This document shows positions 57,332 to 64,000 of a stretch of 64,000 nucleotides of DNA, piece by piece. The stretch comes from Stieleria maiorica (lineage in GTDB: Bacteria; Planctomycetota; Planctomycetia; Pirellulales; Pirellulaceae). Position 1 is the stretch's first letter. Each line of letters begins with the position of its first letter. The notes below the pieces were generated by a model, which searched no databases, was not told where the DNA came from, and was given only the letters and a program-made list of their open reading frames with translations. The stretch spans positions 8,346,343 to 8,410,342 of the forward strand of contig NZ_CP036264.1 of assembly GCF_008035925.1 (NCBI RefSeq), given 5' to 3'. Both the position numbers and the translations under genes were made by a program.

Positions 57332-60300
57332 TCAGTCTTTGGTGATGGTTTCGTGCAGATTCAGCAGCACGGTGGCGACGCCGTACAGCGGATCATCGGC
57401 GTGTGATTGCTGGTGGTACAAGTGTCGCAGCGTCGCAAGCTCGCTGGGGTTCGGTTTCCGCGCGGTGCAAAGCTGGAACGCGTAATCGACTTTTTCGTCG
57501 ATCGATGCATCACCCCTCTCAGCGTTGATCCGCGCCGCGAGCGTTTTGGCCGCTTCGACATAGACCGGGTCGTTGAGCAACGTCAACGCTTGAAGTGGCG
57601 TGTTGGTCCGTGAGCGTTTGACGGTGCAGGCCAGCCGCGCGGTGGCGTCGAAATTGATGAAGCTGGGATAGGGCGAGCCCCGTTTGACGACGACGTAGAC
57701 GCCACGCCGATGCTGTTCGCCACCGGGACTGACTTCATAGTCATAGGCTTCGCCGCCGACCTTGGACCAAATCCCGTCGGGTTGGTAGGGGCGGATCGGC
57801 GGGCCGTGCTGTCGCAGGCTGAGCAAACCGGAAATCGCCAACGCGTTGTCCCGAATCATTTCCGCATCCATGCGAAAGCGAGCGCCACGCGCGAGCAGCC
57901 GATTGTCCGGGTCGATTTCGCGAAGGTCGTAACGAACGTTGGAGGATTGCTGATAGGTCGCCGACATGACGATCGTTTTGAGCAGTTTTTTCATCGACCA
58001 TCCGTTGTCCATCCATTCGATCGCCAACCAGTCCAGCAGCCGTGGATGCGACGGCGGTTCTCCTTTGATGCCGAAATCTTCGGGCGTGGTGACGATGCCG
58101 TTGCCGAACAGTTCCGCCCACCAGCGGTTGACCGTCACGCGTGCGACGACCGGGTTGTCACGCGAGACCAGCCAGCGGGCCAGCGTCAATCGATCGCCCG
58201 GTCCATCGGGGCTGGGATGCAGCACTGCCGGCGTGCCGGGCTGAACCGCCGCGCCCGGCGAGCGATAGTCGCCGCGCTCGAAGACCGTGGACATCCGCGG
58301 TTGATCCAGTTCCACCATGACCAGTGTCGTGTCGGGGGCAAGCTGGTCGAGCCGTCGTTGCAGCTGATCGAGCTTGTTGCCGAGCGATTGGTAGTTTTCG
58401 TCGTGTTCGATCCGGAAATCGACCAGTGACTTTCGTTCCTTGGCGGACCACTTTTCGGGCGGTTTTGCGGCGGCGGCGACGATCGCTTCGGGAACGGCTC
58501 GGGCATCGACGTTTCCCGTCAGGGCGGAAATCTTGAATCGTCCGATCGTCAACGCCCGACCGAAGTGTTGCGTCATCGTGATCGCAAACGCTTGACCGGC
58601 GGCCAAGTCGATCGGTTCTTGAAGCGTGAACGTCGCCCAGTGCGGTTTGCCTTGTTGGGGCGAAATCGCCCAGCCACTTTTCGGGTTGTCATCGATCGCG
58701 TCGGCGACGGGATATCGCTTTTGCGAAAAGCTTGCCTTGGCCGCGGAGAACTCGATCGCGCGGGGCGGCGTATCGGCGGTTTCGCCGGACGCAGAATCAG
58801 AAACGAGTTCGACTTTAAATTCGTTCAACACGAAATTGCGTCGGTCGTTGCGTCCGGGCCCCTTGCCGGGCAGCGAATCGTCGAGCAACACGTCCAATCG
58901 GATCGCGGTGATCTGTCGGATCGGGGCAACCTGTTGGCGCGACGCAGGGGCCAGAAAGCGGTATTCATCCTGGTCCGGGGGATCACCGCCGTGCAACAAG
59001 ATCGAACCGTCGTCGAGTCGTTCGTGCGAGTCGGTCGAACCTTGGGATTCAAACTCGGTGATGTCCAGCGTGTAGGTTTGCGGTGATTGCTCAATTGTCT
59101 CGGCAAGTCCGACGCTCCACTCGTCCAGACTGGCGGCCAGTTGCCGGCGCCGGCGCTGCTGTTGTTGTTTCACCTCGTCGAGTTGTTGCTGCACGCCGAT
59201 GCGCTGTTGATCGCGCGCTGGCTGGGCCAGGGGCATGCTGGGACCCTGGAACTTGATCGACGATGGTTGTTTTGGATTGGCTCGATCGGCTTCCTGGGCG
59301 GTGTTGTTGAAATATGCCAGCAGTTGATAGTACTCCTGGGTCGTGAACGGATCGTATTTGTGATCGTGACACTGGCAGCATTCCAATGTCGTCCCCAGCC
59401 AGACGGCGCCGGTCGTGTTGACCCGATCGATGACCTGTTCGATGCGCGTTTCCTCGGGCAGCGAACCGGCTTCGACGTTGGTCGGTGTGCAGCGGTGGAA
59501 TCCCGTGGCGATTTTTTGTGCTGCCGTCGCGTCGGGTAACAGATCGCCGGCGACTTGTTCGATTGTGAATTGATCAAACGGCATGTCGTCGTTGAGTGCG
59601 TCGATCACCCAGTCGCGGTAGGCCCAGATGTCGCGAAAGTTGTCGCGTTGGAATCCATGGGAATCTGCATAGCGGGCAAGGTCCAGCCAGGGGCGGGCCC
59701 AGCGTTCACCGAATTGTGGCCGACCCAACAGCGCGTCGACGATCGATTCAAACTGCCGGCGACTGGGGTCGCGAACAAACGCCTGGACCTCGTGGGGCGC
59801 CGGAGGCAGACCGACCAGGTCCAGGTAAACGCGGCGAATTAATTTTTCCGGCTCCGCCTGGGGCGACGGTTGGATGTTGTGGTCTTCCAGTCGTCGCAGC
59901 ACAAAGTGATCGATCGGTGATTGCGGCCAGTCCGACTGGCGGGTCTGTGGCAGTTCGGGACGCTGCGGAGCGACATAGGCCCAGTGCTTGGGGGCAACGA
60001 AAGTATCGGGCCAGCGAGCACCTTGCGCGATCCAGCGTCGCAGTGTGTCGATCTGTGAGGCGGGCAACGGATCGCCGATCGCGGGCATGATCTCGTCGTG
60101 CCCGCGGGGCAGCAGCACGCGTCGAAGCAACTCGCTCGCCTGCGGGTCCTCCGGTTCAACCGTCCCGGATTCAATGAGATCCTCCCGGCGGTCCAGACGC
60201 AGGCCGGCTTCTTGCTTTTCCGCTCCGTGACATTCAAAGCAAGCGCGCTGCAGGATCGGGTAGACCTGATTGCCAAACTCAACCGGCGTCGTGGTCGATG

Positions 60301-60502
60301 GCGGAGTGTCCGCGACTGAAGTCACCGGCACCATCAAGCCGGCCAAGCAGACAAACGAGACCACAAAAACGGTGATGGCGGGGAAGGGCTGGGAGGGCGT
60401 ATTCAAGATGGATCGAAAATGGCGGGGATCAGAAATGGTGTGGTGCGGTGGGTGGGGGTGTTGCCAGGGGACTGATTGGCTGGACGACGCCACTTTGCTC
60501 AA
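57332..60502 (-). CDS. Planctomycete cytochrome with DUF1549 and DUF1553 (second set)
   Basis: Up to 1056 residues. The true start is uncertain: TTG codons at 60502 and 60406 and an ATG at 60334 are all in frame around the signal peptide (ITVFVVSFVCLAGLM). The PSCyt1 domain has a heme motif CFECH (near residue 90). DUF1549 (about 190-400) includes a second CxxCH-type motif, CCQCH. An insert of about 350 residues (430-780), with KQQQQRRRR near its start and a galactose-binding-like strand region, separates it from DUF1553, which carries LARWLVSRDNPVVARVTVNR and WWAELFGNGIVTTPEDFG. The insert makes it about 240 residues longer than the first set. It pairs with the DUF1501 gene 8 bp downstream. 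Confidence 0.9.
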   Translation of the reverse strand: MSKVASSSQSVPWQHPHPPHHTISDPRHFRSILNTPSQPFPAITVFVVSFVCLAGLMVPVTSVADTPPSTTTPVEFGNQVYPILQRACFECHGAEKQEAGLRLDRREDLIESGTVEPEDPQASELLRRVLLPRGHDEIMPAIGDPLPASQIDTLRRWIAQGARWPDTFVAPKHWAYVAPQRPELPQTRQSDWPQSPIDHFVLRRLEDHNIQPSPQAEPEKLIRRVYLDLVGLPPAPHEVQAFVRDPSRRQFESIVDALLGRPQFGERWARPWLDLARYADSHGFQRDNFRDIWAYRDWVIDALNDDMPFDQFTIEQVAGDLLPDATAAQKIATGFHRCTPTNVEAGSLPEETRIEQVIDRVNTTGAVWLGTTLECCQCHDHKYDPFTTQEYYQLLAYFNNTAQEADRANPKQPSSIKFQGPSMPLAQPARDQQRIGVQQQLDEVKQQQQRRRRQLAASLDEWSVGLAETIEQSPQTYTLDITEFESQGSTDSHERLDDGSILLHGGDPPDQDEYRFLAPASRQQVAPIRQITAIRLDVLLDDSLPGKGPGRNDRRNFVLNEFKVELVSDSASGETADTPPRAIEFSAAKASFSQKRYPVADAIDDNPKSGWAISPQQGKPHWATFTLQEPIDLAAGQAFAITMTQHFGRALTIGRFKISALTGNVDARAVPEAIVAAAAKPPEKWSAKERKSLVDFRIEHDENYQSLGNKLDQLQRRLDQLAPDTTLVMVELDQPRMSTVFERGDYRSPGAAVQPGTPAVLHPSPDGPGDRLTLARWLVSRDNPVVARVTVNRWWAELFGNGIVTTPEDFGIKGEPPSHPRLLDWLAIEWMDNGWSMKKLLKTIVMSATYQQSSNVRYDLREIDPDNRLLARGARFRMDAEMIRDNALAISGLLSLRQHGPPIRPYQPDGIWSKVGGEAYDYEVSPGGEQHRRGVYVVVKRGSPYPSFINFDATARLACTVKRSRTNTPLQALTLLNDPVYVEAAKTLAARINAERGDASIDEKVDYAFQLCTARKPNPSELATLRHLYHQQSHADDPLYGVATVLLNLHETITKD

Positions 60503-60516
60503 AAATCACCGGTCGA

Positions 60517-60583
60517 ACGTAGCTACCTTCGCCAGAAGGTGGATCCCCGAGGGTCTCCACGCTGCGCCAAAGTGGCGCTGTCC
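60517..60583 (-). repeat. Two-hairpin intergenic element, variant copy F
   Basis: Read on the minus strand, the right half (ACCTTC-TGGC-GAAGGT then AGCTACGT) matches the other copies, but the left hairpin is replaced by a different stem, GCGCCA-CTT-TGGCGC. The architecture is kept while the sequence is exchanged. Confidence 0.75.
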
Positions 60584-60687
60584 AGTTAGGCAGGCATCGA
60601 TTGTAAATGATTCGCTTCGCGGTTGCCAAAAGTCTGCCCTGTGATCGGGCAGCCCCAGCAGCCAGCCGAATGTCGTTACAATTCTCC

Positions 60688-60738
60688 GCGTCACCTCCCA
60701 GCTCCCACCTCCCACCTCCCACCTCCCTGCTCCCACCC
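60688..60738. repeat. C-rich imperfect tandem repeat
   Basis: About six units of the CTCCCAC/CTCCCAG type, close to the reverse complement of the minisatellite at 55617-55804 (GGGAGTG). Four or more G-runs of three on the minus strand allow a G-quadruplex upstream of the D-threonine-aldolase-like gene. Confidence 0.7.
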
Positions 60739-60767
60739 CTGCCCGGCGAACCCGAAAGAACGATTTG

Positions 60768-61889
60768 ATGCCGTCCTGGTACGAACTTACAAACGCAGAC
60801 GAAATCCCTTCGCCCACCCTGCTGATCTATCCCGACCGCGTGCGTGCGAACCTTGAACGCATGGTAGCCTGGGGTGGCGCCGATCGCTTGCGGCCTCACG
60901 TCAAAACGCACAAGTTGCCTCAGATCATTGAAATGAAACTGCAGGCGGGGATCGACAAGTTTAAGACATCCACGATCGCGGAATCGGAGATGACGGCGGC
61001 GGCCGGCGGACGCGACGTCTTGCTCGCGTACCAACCCGTCGGTCCCAACATCCGGCGACTGATGGAGTTGATTCGGGCGTTTCCCGAGACGACGTTTTCG
61101 ACGATCGTCGACGACATCGAAGTGGCTCGGATGCTTGCCGCGGAGGCCGAGGCCTGCGGAGTCACCGTGGACGTGTTGGTCGATCTGAACGTCGGGATGA
61201 ATCGCACGGGGATTCTGCCCGGCGAGGGGGCTGCGGAATTATATCGTTTCATCGCTGCGGCCCAGGGACTTCGTGCCGCGGGGCTGCACGCCTACGACGG
61301 TCACATCCACGATACCGATGAAACGTTGGTGCGGCGTCAGATCGCCGAGGCGTTTCAACCGGTTTGGGACTTGAGGCGTTCGTTGCGGGCCGAGGGATTG
61401 ACGGTGCCGAAGGTCGTCGGCTGCGGCACGGTGTCGTCCAGGATCCTGGTGGCCGAACAGGGATTGGAAGGCGGAGAAGCGATCGAGGTCAGCGCGGGCA
61501 CGTCGGTGCTGTGGGATGCCGGACAGCCGACGTTCACGCCGCCGATGCAGATTGATCACGCCGCGGTGTTGCTGGCCCGCGTGATCAGCCGTCCCGCCCC
61601 AGGCAGATTGTGCATCGACCTGGGCCACAAAGCGGTCGCGTCGGAGATGCAGCCTCCGCGAGTGACCTTCTTCGGACTCGAGGATGCGACCGCGGTGGGG
61701 CATAGCGAAGAACACCTGGTGCTACAGACTGACCGTGCCGAGGCGTTTCCGGTCGGCACGGTACTGTACGGGGCTCCCACGCACATCTGCCCCACCGTCG
61801 CGTTGCACTCCGAGGTGTGGTGCGTCCGCCAAGGCCGCGCGGTCCAGCGGTGGCCCGTCGTCGCAAGAACGCGGCGGATCACGATCTGA
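60768..61889 (+). CDS. D-threonine aldolase-like PLP enzyme (alanine racemase N-terminal fold)
   Basis: A 373-residue fold-III PLP-dependent protein of the D-threonine aldolase/D-serine dehydratase family. The PLP lysine lies in RPHVKTHK (residues about 44-51). GLHAYDGHIHD near residue 170 is a conserved family block, and the C-terminal ligands for the divalent metal are in THICPTVALHSEVW. It could act on D-threonine or a related D-beta-hydroxy amino acid. The ATG at 60768 is chosen over a TTG 3 bp upstream. The stop overlaps the start of the MFS transporter gene by 1 bp (TGATG), suggesting the transporter brings in its substrate or exports a product. Confidence 0.9.
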   Translation: MPSWYELTNADEIPSPTLLIYPDRVRANLERMVAWGGADRLRPHVKTHKLPQIIEMKLQAGIDKFKTSTIAESEMTAAAGGRDVLLAYQPVGPNIRRLMELIRAFPETTFSTIVDDIEVARMLAAEAEACGVTVDVLVDLNVGMNRTGILPGEGAAELYRFIAAAQGLRAAGLHAYDGHIHDTDETLVRRQIAEAFQPVWDLRRSLRAEGLTVPKVVGCGTVSSRILVAEQGLEGGEAIEVSAGTSVLWDAGQPTFTPPMQIDHAAVLLARVISRPAPGRLCIDLGHKAVASEMQPPRVTFFGLEDATAVGHSEEHLVLQTDRAEAFPVGTVLYGAPTHICPTVALHSEVWCVRQGRAVQRWPVVARTRRITI

Positions 61890-63262
61890 TGGATTCCAGC
61901 GAGCTACCAATGAATTCCGGCACCGGGACGAACCGGTCTGGCGTTCCGCCCACCTCGGTGCGAAAACGGATCATCGCCGTCAGCGTGCTGATGGCGTTCA
62001 TGTTGTATCTGGATCGCGTCTGCCTGGGCGAGATCGTTAAAAGTGATTCTTTCCTGCGCGATTTTGATGGGGCCTCGCGGGAAGAGATCGGCGATGTGCT
62101 GGGGGCGTTCTTTTTCGCTTACGCGCTCTTTCAGGTGCCTTCGGGTTGGGCCAGCGATCGGTTCGGCGGACGAATCATGCTGACGTTTTACATCCTGGCC
62201 TGGTCGCTGCTGACCGGATTGACAGGGATGGGGACGACGCTGGGCGGATTATTGCTCGCGCGGTTGGCCTTCGGCGTCGCCCAAGCCGGCGCCTATGCGA
62301 CCAGCAGCGGCGTGATTCGGAACTGGTTTCATTTTCGCGCCCGGGCCCAGGCCAGTTCCTTCGTTTCGATCGGCGGGCGACTCGGTGGCACGCTGGCACC
62401 GTTCTTGACGACGTTTCTGGTGTACCAGCTAAGCGGTTGGCGTGACGTGCTGTACCTGTACTGCTTCGTCGGATTGATCGCCGCGATCGCCTATTACGTG
62501 ATTGTGAGAAATCGGCCCGAGGAACACGCCGGGGTCAACGACGCCGAGTTGGAACTGATCGGTCGTTCGGAGGAATCGACATCGGACGCGGCGTCGACAA
62601 CGAATCTACGCGACATCGGACCGATGATGGTCGCGATCGTCCGCAGTCGGTCCCTGTGGCTGAATTCGCTGGCCCAGTTCTGTTTGGTCTTCGGCTGGGC
62701 GTTTTTGATCACTTGGCTGCCGACGTTCCTAAAGGAGGAACGCAACGTCGAAGCCCTGCTCGGTTCGCTGATGGTCACCGGAGTGTTGGCGATCGCGATT
62801 CCCGGGCAGCTGATCGGTGGTTGGTTGGGCAATCATGCGGTCCAGCGCTTGGGGCATCGCTGGGGCCGGATCGTGCCGCTGAGCGTGACCTGCGGTTTGG
62901 CCGGTCTGGCGTACCTGGGCTGCTTGAGTTACCAGTCGGTTTGGTGGGTCGTGGGGTGTTGTGCGTTGGTGTCGCTGATGACCGACATCGGCAACCCCTC
63001 GGTGTGGGCGTTCATGCAGGACGTGGGCGGCAAGAACACGGCCGCCGTGTTCGGCTGGGGCAACATGTGGGGCAATTTCGGCGCCGCGGCCAGTTCGATG
63101 GTGGTGCCGCGATTGATGACCCTGGGCGAAGCATCCGGCAGCGGCGAAACCTATGTGTTCATGACCTGCGCGGGCATGTATTTTCTGGCCGCGATCGCCG
63201 TGCTGGGAACCGACGCGACCCGTCAAGTGCGGCGAGCGGAGCATGCCAGCCCGACGCGTTAG
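61889..63262 (+). CDS. MFS transporter (sugar acid/anion:H+ symporter-like)
   Basis: A 457-residue major facilitator protein with twelve predicted membrane segments. The first segment contains VLMAFMLYLDRVCLGEI, matching the YxDR pattern of the ACS/hexuronate-phthalate-glucarate branch. The A-like loop GWASDRFGGRIML follows segment 2. The N-terminal 30 residues are hydrophilic. Its ATG overlaps the stop of the D-threonine-aldolase-like gene by 1 bp, so the two are translated together, and a shared substrate (a D-amino acid or hydroxy acid) is plausible. The last codons and stop lie within a long inverted repeat (63250-63299). Confidence 0.9.
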   Translation: MDSSELPMNSGTGTNRSGVPPTSVRKRIIAVSVLMAFMLYLDRVCLGEIVKSDSFLRDFDGASREEIGDVLGAFFFAYALFQVPSGWASDRFGGRIMLTFYILAWSLLTGLTGMGTTLGGLLLARLAFGVAQAGAYATSSGVIRNWFHFRARAQASSFVSIGGRLGGTLAPFLTTFLVYQLSGWRDVLYLYCFVGLIAAIAYYVIVRNRPEEHAGVNDAELELIGRSEESTSDAASTTNLRDIGPMMVAIVRSRSLWLNSLAQFCLVFGWAFLITWLPTFLKEERNVEALLGSLMVTGVLAIAIPGQLIGGWLGNHAVQRLGHRWGRIVPLSVTCGLAGLAYLGCLSYQSVWWVVGCCALVSLMTDIGNPSVWAFMQDVGGKNTAAVFGWGNMWGNFGAAASSMVVPRLMTLGEASGSGETYVFMTCAGMYFLAAIAVLGTDATRQVRRAEHASPTR

Positions 63263-63299
63263 CGAGGGGCGCCGGGTGCCCCCTCGCTAACGCGTCGGG
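63250..63299. repeat. Perfect 20-bp inverted repeat overlapping the MFS gene stop
   Basis: CCCGACGCGTTAGCGAGGGG (63250-63269) and its exact reverse complement (63280-63299) flank a 10-nt loop. The left arm encodes the last residues (Pro-Thr-Arg) and the TAG stop of the transporter gene. No T-run follows. It could serve as a terminator or 3'-stabilising hairpin. Confidence 0.92.
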
Positions 63300-63346
63300 T
63301 GGCATCCCCATTTATTTCATCCAACACCACTCGCTTCAACCCGACC

Positions 63347-64000
63347 ATGAAATTGATCTTTGACGCCCACCTGGATCTCAGTTTGAACGCGTTGGAATGG
63401 AACCGAGACCTACGGCGACCGGTCGCAGAAATCCGCACCGCCGAAGCGGCGTTGCCGAAGCGGATGGCGGGGCAGGCGGCCGGAGTGGTTTCGCTCTGCG
63501 ACATGCGCCGCGGCGGCATCGGACTCTGCGTCGCGACTCAAATCGGTGGCTGCATGAAACCGCGTTCGTTCGTTGCCAATTGGGAATCGCCGTCACAGGC
63601 ATGGGCAATGACGCAGGGGCAACTGGCCTGGTATCGCGAGATGGAAGAGCAAGGCGAAATGGTCCAGGTGGCCGATCTGGCCGCGCTGGAACGCCACCTG
63701 GAGCGTTGGGCCGATCCCGACCGCGCTGCCGAAACGAAACAACCGATCGGATACGTCTTGTCTCTGGAAGGTGCCGATTCGATCGTTACCCCGGATCATT
63801 TGGATCGGGCCTGGGAGTACGGGCTGAGGGCATTGGGGCCGTCGCACTACGGCGTGGGACGCTACGCGATGGGGCACGACGTCGAGGGTGGGTTGCCGCC
63901 GCAGGGGCGGGAGTTGATTCGGCGAATGGATCAATTGGGCATGATCCTTGACGCGACGCACCTGAATGAAACCTGTTTTTGGCAAGCCCTGGAGATCTTC
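63347..64000 (+). CDS. Membrane dipeptidase family (M19, renal dipeptidase-like), partial
   Basis: The first 218 residues of an M19 dipeptidase; the 3' end lies beyond the window. MKLIFDAHLDLSLNALEWNR holds the first zinc ligands (His-x-Asp). LSLEGADSI matches the conserved Glu-containing block, and GLRALGPSHYGVG replaces the usual LTH segment. The fragment ends in DATHLNETCFWQAL, where the family has a further conserved His. There is no signal peptide. These enzymes cleave dipeptides, including some with D-residues, which would fit the D-amino-acid-type enzyme two genes upstream. Confidence 0.88.
   Translation, partial: MKLIFDAHLDLSLNALEWNRDLRRPVAEIRTAEAALPKRMAGQAAGVVSLCDMRRGGIGLCVATQIGGCMKPRSFVANWESPSQAWAMTQGQLAWYREMEEQGEMVQVADLAALERHLERWADPDRAAETKQPIGYVLSLEGADSIVTPDHLDRAWEYGLRALGPSHYGVGRYAMGHDVEGGLPPQGRELIRRMDQLGMILDATHLNETCFWQALEIF

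Larger units (their letters stand above)
60503..60767. other. Divergent region with a repeat element and C-rich tract
   Basis: 265 bp between the divergent DUF1553 cytochrome and D-threonine-aldolase-like genes. It holds the variant two-hairpin element (60517-60583) and a C-rich tract (60688-60738). No gene is seen. Confidence 0.5.

Overview
The window is about 64 kb of GC-rich bacterial chromosome from a planctomycete, most likely of the Pirellulaceae (Rhodopirellula/Stieleria-like). This rests on two sets of paired DUF1501 and planctomycete-cytochrome (PSCyt/DUF1549/DUF1553) genes, a giant cell-surface VCBS/FG-GAP protein with an LEPR-XLL-like N-terminus and a dockerin-like C-terminus, tetrahydromethanopterin-linked C1 genes (fhcA, fhcD, fhcC), a TIGR03032-type protein, a bacterial deoxyhypusine-synthase-like protein, and many secreted proteins of unknown function. 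No phage, integrase, transposase, CRISPR array, tRNA or rRNA was seen. Coding density is normal and most long antisense frames are codon-bias shadows.

Layout. 1-4.4 kb (minus): a type II secretion/type IV pilus-like locus (pilin, then a terminator, then PilM/N-, PilO- and GspC/PilP-like proteins and the N-terminal part of the GspE/PilB ATPase, cut by the window edge). 4.7-10.4 kb: a secreted DUF3500 protein, two CBS-pair proteins, an alpha/beta hydrolase with flotillin-like FloA, and a small conserved-looking protein. 10.4-14.9 kb (minus): a translationally coupled operon of a secreted protein, fhcA, fhcD and fhcC. 15.3-25.7 kb (plus): panB, pepF, an AlkA-type glycosylase, a beta-CASP metallo-beta-lactamase nuclease, a DHS-like protein lacking the catalytic lysine, pyruvate carboxylase and a small secreted protein. 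25.8-34.2 kb (minus): the 1840-residue VCBS protein, a TIGR03032 protein and a degenerate sulfatase-like protein. 34.6-35.5 kb (plus): a WecG/TagA glycosyltransferase. 35.7-43.8 kb (minus): DUF1553 cytochrome, DUF1501, ceramidase-like and PhoD-like secreted proteins, possibly one operon. 43.9-53.5 kb (minus): a YbhN-like membrane protein, rpoC and rpoB. 54.2-60.5 kb (minus): a membrane protein with a hexapeptide repeat, then the second DUF1501/DUF1553 pair. 60.8-64 kb (plus): a D-threonine-aldolase-like enzyme coupled to an MFS transporter, then a partial M19 dipeptidase.

The most unusual layer is intergenic. A 64-67 bp two-hairpin element occurs six times with compensatory base changes in its stems. 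A roughly 90 bp long-hairpin element occurs three times. A 28 bp palindromic repeat occurs exactly twice. There are also single long perfect inverted repeats (30 bp and 20 bp arms) and a G-quadruplex-prone heptanucleotide minisatellite. These look like REP/MITE-style or structured-RNA elements and are the best candidates for something undescribed here.
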